DNA of 36,743 nucleotides from an uncultured Caulobacterales bacterium (GTDB taxonomy: Bacteria; Pseudomonadota; Alphaproteobacteria; Caulobacterales; Maricaulaceae). Positions 33,209 through 36,743 of the stretch are shown here, piece after piece. The DNA is taken from contig CALFWV010000103.1 in NCBI GenBank assembly GCA_937927825.1, positions 1 through 36,743 of the forward strand, in the 5' to 3' direction. Under the pieces are notes generated by a model that did not search any database, was not told the DNA's origin, and saw nothing but the letters and a program-made list of their open reading frames with translations. Each line of letters starts with the position of its first letter. Within the stretch, counting starts at the first letter, position 1. The translations under genes and the position numbers were made by a program.

Positions 33209-33681
33209 ATGCCGGACGCTCAAGCCCACCGTCTCTTGAACCAGTCAGAAAGCGCTAACCTGTCCTAAGTCCAAAAGAACGAGTTAAATATCCGGGTATT
33301 TTGGGAAAGTGCGGACGGAGTTTTTGAGAAAAGTTTTAAGCGGTTGAAAGAATACCTGAATCTATCGCCGCCGGACCTGATGAAACGAGGATAAATCCCC
33401 GGCGGAGCGGCACGAGTGGTTTGCTTTGGGCGAATTTAGGCCACTTGCGACCTTTCAAATTTCAATCCGCTGCAACGCGCAGATGAAGCTTCACGCCTAT
33501 GGGCGACGCAAAAACCCAATTGATTAAGCCGTGTGCTCTGGGTCAGGGAGAGGGTTTACTGCTTTTCAGGCCGCGATAAAAGCCGAACAAAATGGACTGT
33601 CCGCTAAGGGTATTGTACGGTGACCCCATGAGCCGCGCGGAACACGCGCGAGGTCTCCGCCAGCGTAGAAAGATAAACGAC

Positions 33682-34101
33682 ATGATTGTCATTCACCATA
33701 ATCCCAATTGCGGTACGTCTCGTAATGTCTTGGGACTTATTCAAGCCGCCGGATATGATCCTGTTGTTGTGGACTATTTGAATGAAGGTTGGGGACGGTC
33801 TCAGCTTCTCGCCCTGCTCGCCGCCGCGGATTTAAAACCCAGTGAAGCGCTTCGTAAAACCAAATCACCTGCGGAGGCGTTAGGTTTACTCAAGCCGGAT
33901 GTCTCCGAGGATCAGATATTAGACTGCATGCTGGAGCATCCCGTTCTCGTAAACCGTCCGATTGTTTGTACATCAAAAGGTGTCAAGCTTTGCCGCCCTA
34001 GCGAGGCGGTTTTAAGTCTATTGGACAATAAACCCAAAGGACCATTTCACAAAGAAGACGGTGAGCTTTTAATTGATGCGCAAGGGCGACTGTGTGTTTA
34101 A
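33682..34101 (+). CDS. arsC: ArsC-family (glutaredoxin-type) arsenate reductase
   Basis: I choose the ATG at 33682 (139 aa). The track's 30-residue N-terminal extension is Arg-rich and not part of the family. MIVIHHNPNCGTSRNVLGLI holds the catalytic C10 in the NPxCGTSRN motif. The arginine-containing LVNRPIVCTSKGVKLCRPSEAVLSLL matches the conserved RPIV...G..LCRPSE block of true arsenate reductases rather than the Spx/YffB relatives. It would reduce arsenate to arsenite using glutathione/glutaredoxin in the cytoplasm. It is convergent with the pst operon. No arsenite pump or ArsR is in the window. Confidence 0.9.
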   Translation: MIVIHHNPNCGTSRNVLGLIQAAGYDPVVVDYLNEGWGRSQLLALLAAADLKPSEALRKTKSPAEALGLLKPDVSEDQILDCMLEHPVLVNRPIVCTSKGVKLCRPSEAVLSLLDNKPKGPFHKEDGELLIDAQGRLCV

Positions 34102-34286
34102 GGCATTCCGAGCGGAGGCGTGATATAGCCGACTGAGTTGAGTCATCAAACTGCATTTTAAAAATGCGGGCTTAGGGAAATAAGTTATCTCAATCAAAGA
34201 CCTGATGAGCAGATTTTCAAAAACTCTTATCGGATATGACCGTCAGTTTTCGGCGATGCACCGGTAATCATAATCGTTTTCGGGGC

Positions 34287-35102
34287 TCAGCAATCGCAAA
34301 ATTCTTCTGTGATATAGGTTTTGGTCTTTGCGGAGCAATGAGACGAAAACATGTGCGTGCGTGGTCCTTGTTCAACGACTTTGCCATCACAGATAAACAC
34401 GACATGATCCGAGATACGTTTTGCCTGGCCAATATTATGGGTGACCATTACAACTGAGATTTTGTTACCCAAAGACATCACGAGGTCTTCGATTGCACGT
34501 GAGGATACAGGGTCAATCGAAGCCGTGGGTTCATCCAGTAAAAGGACATCGGGTTTCAAAACCAAGGCGCGTGCCAAGCACAGGCGTTGCTGCTGTCCCA
34601 GTGATAAGGCATCGGCCCGTGTTTCAAGCCTATGGGACACTTCATCCCACAGGGATGCTGACTTTAATCCTTGTTCAACACTATCCCTTGCCTGCATCTC
34701 TGAAAGCTTACGGCCGCGCAAACCCATAAGCATATTGTCATAAATCGAGCAGGGAAAAACACAGGGTTGCTGGAAAACCATGCCGACCCGCCGCCGTAAC
34801 TCCGTGACATCCGGATAACCCGATATAAAATCCCGCCCCAAGACTTTAATGGTTCCGGAGAAAGAGGCGTTTTCGGTATCCTCATTTATTCGGTTTAGCC
34901 ACCGGAGAATTGTAGATTTCCCGGTACCGGACGGTCCGATTAAACATGTCACGCCCTTATTGGGAAGTTTTAGATTCACGTCAGATATAATGCAATTTTT
35001 ACCGTAATAAGCCGAAAAATCATCGAGACGAATGGAATGCGCCTCCACGTCAGGATTGGAGGATTGATTATCGCTTACCAATGATAATTTTGCAGGGCTC
35101 AT
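34287..35102 (-). CDS. pstB: PstB-like phosphate ABC transporter ATP-binding protein
   Basis: This 271-aa protein has Walker A CLIGPSGTGKSTILRWLNRIN (about 53-73), a Q-loop in LRRRVGMVFQQPCVFPCSIYDNM, and a signature that reads ALSLGQQQRLCLARAL, with Leu in place of the first Gly of LSGGQ. Walker B is VLLLDEPTASIDPVSSRAIE and the switch is SVVMVTHNIGQAKRISD. Residues 1-25 are an extra hydrophilic N-terminus. The C-terminus ends in CDC. It energises phosphate uptake with PstC/PstA (established for the family). Its ATG shares a base with the pstA stop (TAATG). The unusual signature could lower ATP turnover or mark a divergent PstB subgroup. Confidence 0.9.
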   Translation of the reverse strand: MSPAKLSLVSDNQSSNPDVEAHSIRLDDFSAYYGKNCIISDVNLKLPNKGVTCLIGPSGTGKSTILRWLNRINEDTENASFSGTIKVLGRDFISGYPDVTELRRRVGMVFQQPCVFPCSIYDNMLMGLRGRKLSEMQARDSVEQGLKSASLWDEVSHRLETRADALSLGQQQRLCLARALVLKPDVLLLDEPTASIDPVSSRAIEDLVMSLGNKISVVMVTHNIGQAKRISDHVVFICDGKVVEQGPRTHMFSSHCSAKTKTYITEEFCDC

Positions 35103-35965
35103 TATTTTGGACTCCGACGACTAAAGCGACTTCGGGCCAGAAGAGCTAAAAGGCCAAAGCTGCCCACCAAGAGCACAAGAATTAAACTCGCGCCCCACGC
35201 ATTTTGTAGCGCTTGAGGGTCTGTTGATTGTTGCGCGAGCTCTAAAATATGTGTCGGCAGGGTCGAAACAGGCTCCACCAGACTTTTGGGGACAGAAACT
35301 CCGGAAAATGCGGTCGCGATAAACATGATGGGCGCTGTCTCGCCGATTGCGCGGGCTAATCCAATTAACGAACCCGTGACAATACCATGAAAACTCTGTG
35401 GCAATGTCACGCGCCGCATGATTTCTGTTTTGGTCAACCCTAAAGCAGCGGCATTTTCATGATAGATTTTCGGGATCGCCACCATCGCTTGATAGGTCGA
35501 CAAGGTCGTGGTGGGAAGCATCATAATGGCGAGTATCATTGAGCCGACAAACCAAGAAATACCCGTATTCAGAACATTTACAAAAAATATAAGTCCAAAG
35601 ATGCCGTAGGTAATCGAAGGAATTGCATTGAGGGCATAGAGGCTTTGTTCAAGAAAATATCCGATACCTGTTCGCGTGTTTAAGGCATATTGAAACAATG
35701 ATGTCCCGATGGCTAACGGAATGACCAATGCCGCGGCGACAAACACCATTAATAGGCTGCCCATAATTTGGTAAAAAATTCCACCCGATTTTCCGAAATC
35801 TTTAGACGGCGTAAAAATAAAATCTAAACTAATCGCGCCAATGCCTTTGACGAAGATTGACCCCAATAAGAAAATTAATGTGCCGGCGCATATCAATAAA
35901 GACACACGCAACATCATAGCAAAGCACTTTTCTTTAGTTTGCCGTATGCGCGCCGACTCAATCAT
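35102..35965 (-). CDS. pstA: PstA phosphate ABC transporter permease
   Basis: This 287-aa protein has six predicted membrane segments, starting with MLRVSLLICAGTLIFLLGSIFVKG. The binding-protein-dependent permease loop is ENAAALGLTKTEIMRRVTLPQSFHGIVTGSLIGLARAIGETAPIMFIA (EAA motif region, about 170-217). LDFIFTPSKDFGKSGGIFYQIMGSLLMV is typical of PstA. It pairs with PstC in the inner membrane to import phosphate. Its start overlaps the pstC stop by 8 nt and its stop overlaps the pstB start by 1 nt. A normal-length, intact gene. Confidence 0.95.
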   Translation of the reverse strand: MIESARIRQTKEKCFAMMLRVSLLICAGTLIFLLGSIFVKGIGAISLDFIFTPSKDFGKSGGIFYQIMGSLLMVFVAAALVIPLAIGTSLFQYALNTRTGIGYFLEQSLYALNAIPSITYGIFGLIFFVNVLNTGISWFVGSMILAIMMLPTTTLSTYQAMVAIPKIYHENAAALGLTKTEIMRRVTLPQSFHGIVTGSLIGLARAIGETAPIMFIATAFSGVSVPKSLVEPVSTLPTHILELAQQSTDPQALQNAWGASLILVLLVGSFGLLALLARSRFSRRSPK

Positions 35966-36743
35966 GGATCTGTTTTATTCTGAACAAATTTCGAGACATA
36001 ATTGTTAGAACAACCGTTATGGAAACGAGGAGGAGGCTCATAAAAACCAAGGCGCTGAAGTGTACCGAGCCAAAGGCACTTTCGGCAACTTCCCGGCCAA
36101 GTTTGGACGTGATTGTTTGCCCGGATGACAAAGGGTTAAATAAAGGAGAGGGCAATCGGTCCAATGAGCCGATGACCAACATCACGGCCATTGTTTCGCC
36201 CAGCGCACGGCCCAATGCCAAAAGACCCGCGCCCGCGATGCCTGTTTTAGCTTGAGGAAGAATAACCCGAAAGAAAACTTCATGCCGATAAAGGCCGAGA
36301 GATTTTGCATTTTCCCTAAATTTTATTGGGATCGAAGAAATCGCATCTTCTGATAAGGTTAAAAACGTGGGCAAGATCATTATCCCAAGCAAAATGCCGG
36401 CCGTCAAAATAACCCTGCCGGATTGCAAATCAAATAAATCTGCGACCCAAATATTCAAATAAGCCACACCAATTAAACCATAAACGATAGAGGGAATACC
36501 CACCAGCATTTCGAGAAAGGACTTGATAAGGCGTCTTGATTTAGAAGAACGGGTTTCGGCAATATATACCGCCGCCATTAAACCAAGCGGGAAAGCGACT
36601 ATGACGGCAATAATCATAACAAAGACAGATCCGAACAACATCGGCAAAACGCCGAATTGTCCTTTATCCGGTCTCCAATGTGTTCCCAGAAGGTTGCTAT
36701 TTTCCGCGAATAAAACCGGGGCGCTTTGTACCAAAAGGGTCCC
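35958..36743 (-). CDS. pstC: PstC phosphate ABC transporter permease (partial, 5' end outside window)
   Basis: The frame stays open to the right edge (GTLLVQSAPVLF...), so the TTG start suggested by the track at 36734 is most likely internal, and the N-terminal membrane helix of PstC lies outside. What is visible has VLPMLFGSVFVMIIAVIVAFPLGLMAAVYIAE, LEMLVGIPSIVYGLIGVAYLNIWV, the permease loop ENAKSLGLYRHEVFFRVILPQAKTGIAGAGLLALGRALGETMAVMLVIG and a last helix FSALVFMSLLLVSITVVLTIM. The interior portion FNPLSSGQTITSKLGREVAESAFGSVHF is a PstC hallmark. It is the upstream permease gene of the pst operon; pstS and a Pho box would be expected further right. Confidence 0.93.
   Translation of the reverse strand, partial: GTLLVQSAPVLFAENSNLLGTHWRPDKGQFGVLPMLFGSVFVMIIAVIVAFPLGLMAAVYIAETRSSKSRRLIKSFLEMLVGIPSIVYGLIGVAYLNIWVADLFDLQSGRVILTAGILLGIMILPTFLTLSEDAISSIPIKFRENAKSLGLYRHEVFFRVILPQAKTGIAGAGLLALGRALGETMAVMLVIGSLDRLPSPLFNPLSSGQTITSKLGREVAESAFGSVHFSALVFMSLLLVSITVVLTIMSRNLFRIKQIHD

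Larger units (their letters stand above)
32818..33681. other. ~860 bp stretch without a confident gene
   Basis: No long ORF or known RNA is recognised. Two small overlapping frames lie at 32941-33090 and 33083-33208 (listed separately). In the frame of the second, translation continues past TAA codons with protein-like text (NELNIRVFWESADGVFEKSF, KRLKEYLNLSPPDLMKRG; later ATCDLSNFNPLQRADEASRLWATQ) interrupted by further stops, so a decayed gene is possible. I checked for tmRNA, RNase P RNA and SRP RNA signatures by eye and saw none. The arsC promoter should lie at the right end. Confidence 0.4.

Noticed and set aside
33026-33229. 67-aa minus-strand ORF
   Set aside because: No SD, no motif, and it is antisense to the 41-aa frame that has GAGGAG upstream.
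32820-33600. tmRNA, RNase P RNA or SRP RNA in the gap
   Set aside because: None of the conserved core sequences could be read on either strand.
33592-33681. Longer ArsC start
   Set aside because: The 30 extra residues are Arg-rich and not part of the family fold, which begins at MIVIHHNPNCGTS.

Overview
The window looks like chromosome of an alphaproteobacterium from the Caulobacterales/Maricaulales side (Hyphomonadaceae or Robiginitomaculaceae-like). The signs are a CpdR-type single-domain response regulator, a perfect TTAA-N7-TTAA CtrA box, a COQ9 ubiquinone protein, a Tad/Flp pilus operon of alphaproteobacterial type and several DUF11 surface proteins. This placement is inferred from gene content, not from a database search. 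No rRNA, CRISPR array, transposase or phage gene was seen.

Left part (1-6181, minus strand): a Tad (cpa) pilus operon reading cpaB, cpaC, a small lipoprotein, a TadG-like gene, two TadE-like minor pilins and the 5' part of cpaE, which runs off the left edge. Most genes overlap or nearly abut. Divergent from it (6440-14285, plus strand) are three secreted DUF11-type proteins of 160, 401 and 1912 aa. The largest looks like an outer-membrane beta-barrel with extra domains on both sides. A CtrA box lies in the divergent intergenic region, so cell-cycle control of this envelope locus is plausible.

Middle (14296-17258): housekeeping genes. These are a HisN/IMPase-family phosphatase, an XRE regulator, an N-formylglutamate amidohydrolase, CpdR and tRNA-Val(GAC).

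Accessory block (17374-24025), directly after the tRNA: a LuxR-type regulator faces a two-gene operon. The first operon gene encodes the PLP-binding catalytic part of an Orn/Lys/Arg-decarboxylase-like enzyme. The second carries the matching decarboxylase C-terminal module fused to a GNAT-like region and a C-terminal SET + post-SET methyltransferase domain. Behind it is an 864-aa STAND/NACHT-like NTPase with an N-terminal HTH-like region and C-terminal pentapeptide-like repeats. This is the most unusual part of the window and the best candidate for an undescribed system.

Right part (24247-36743): a small unknown ORF and a secreted helical-repeat protein translationally coupled to the Mrp/ApbC Fe-S carrier; COQ9; a NatA/NatB-like ABC exporter; a membrane-anchored alpha/beta hydrolase; a lipoprotein beta-lactamase-fold serine hydrolase; an ~860 bp stretch with only small or degraded ORFs; ArsC; and a pstC-pstA-pstB phosphate transport operon whose first gene runs off the right edge.
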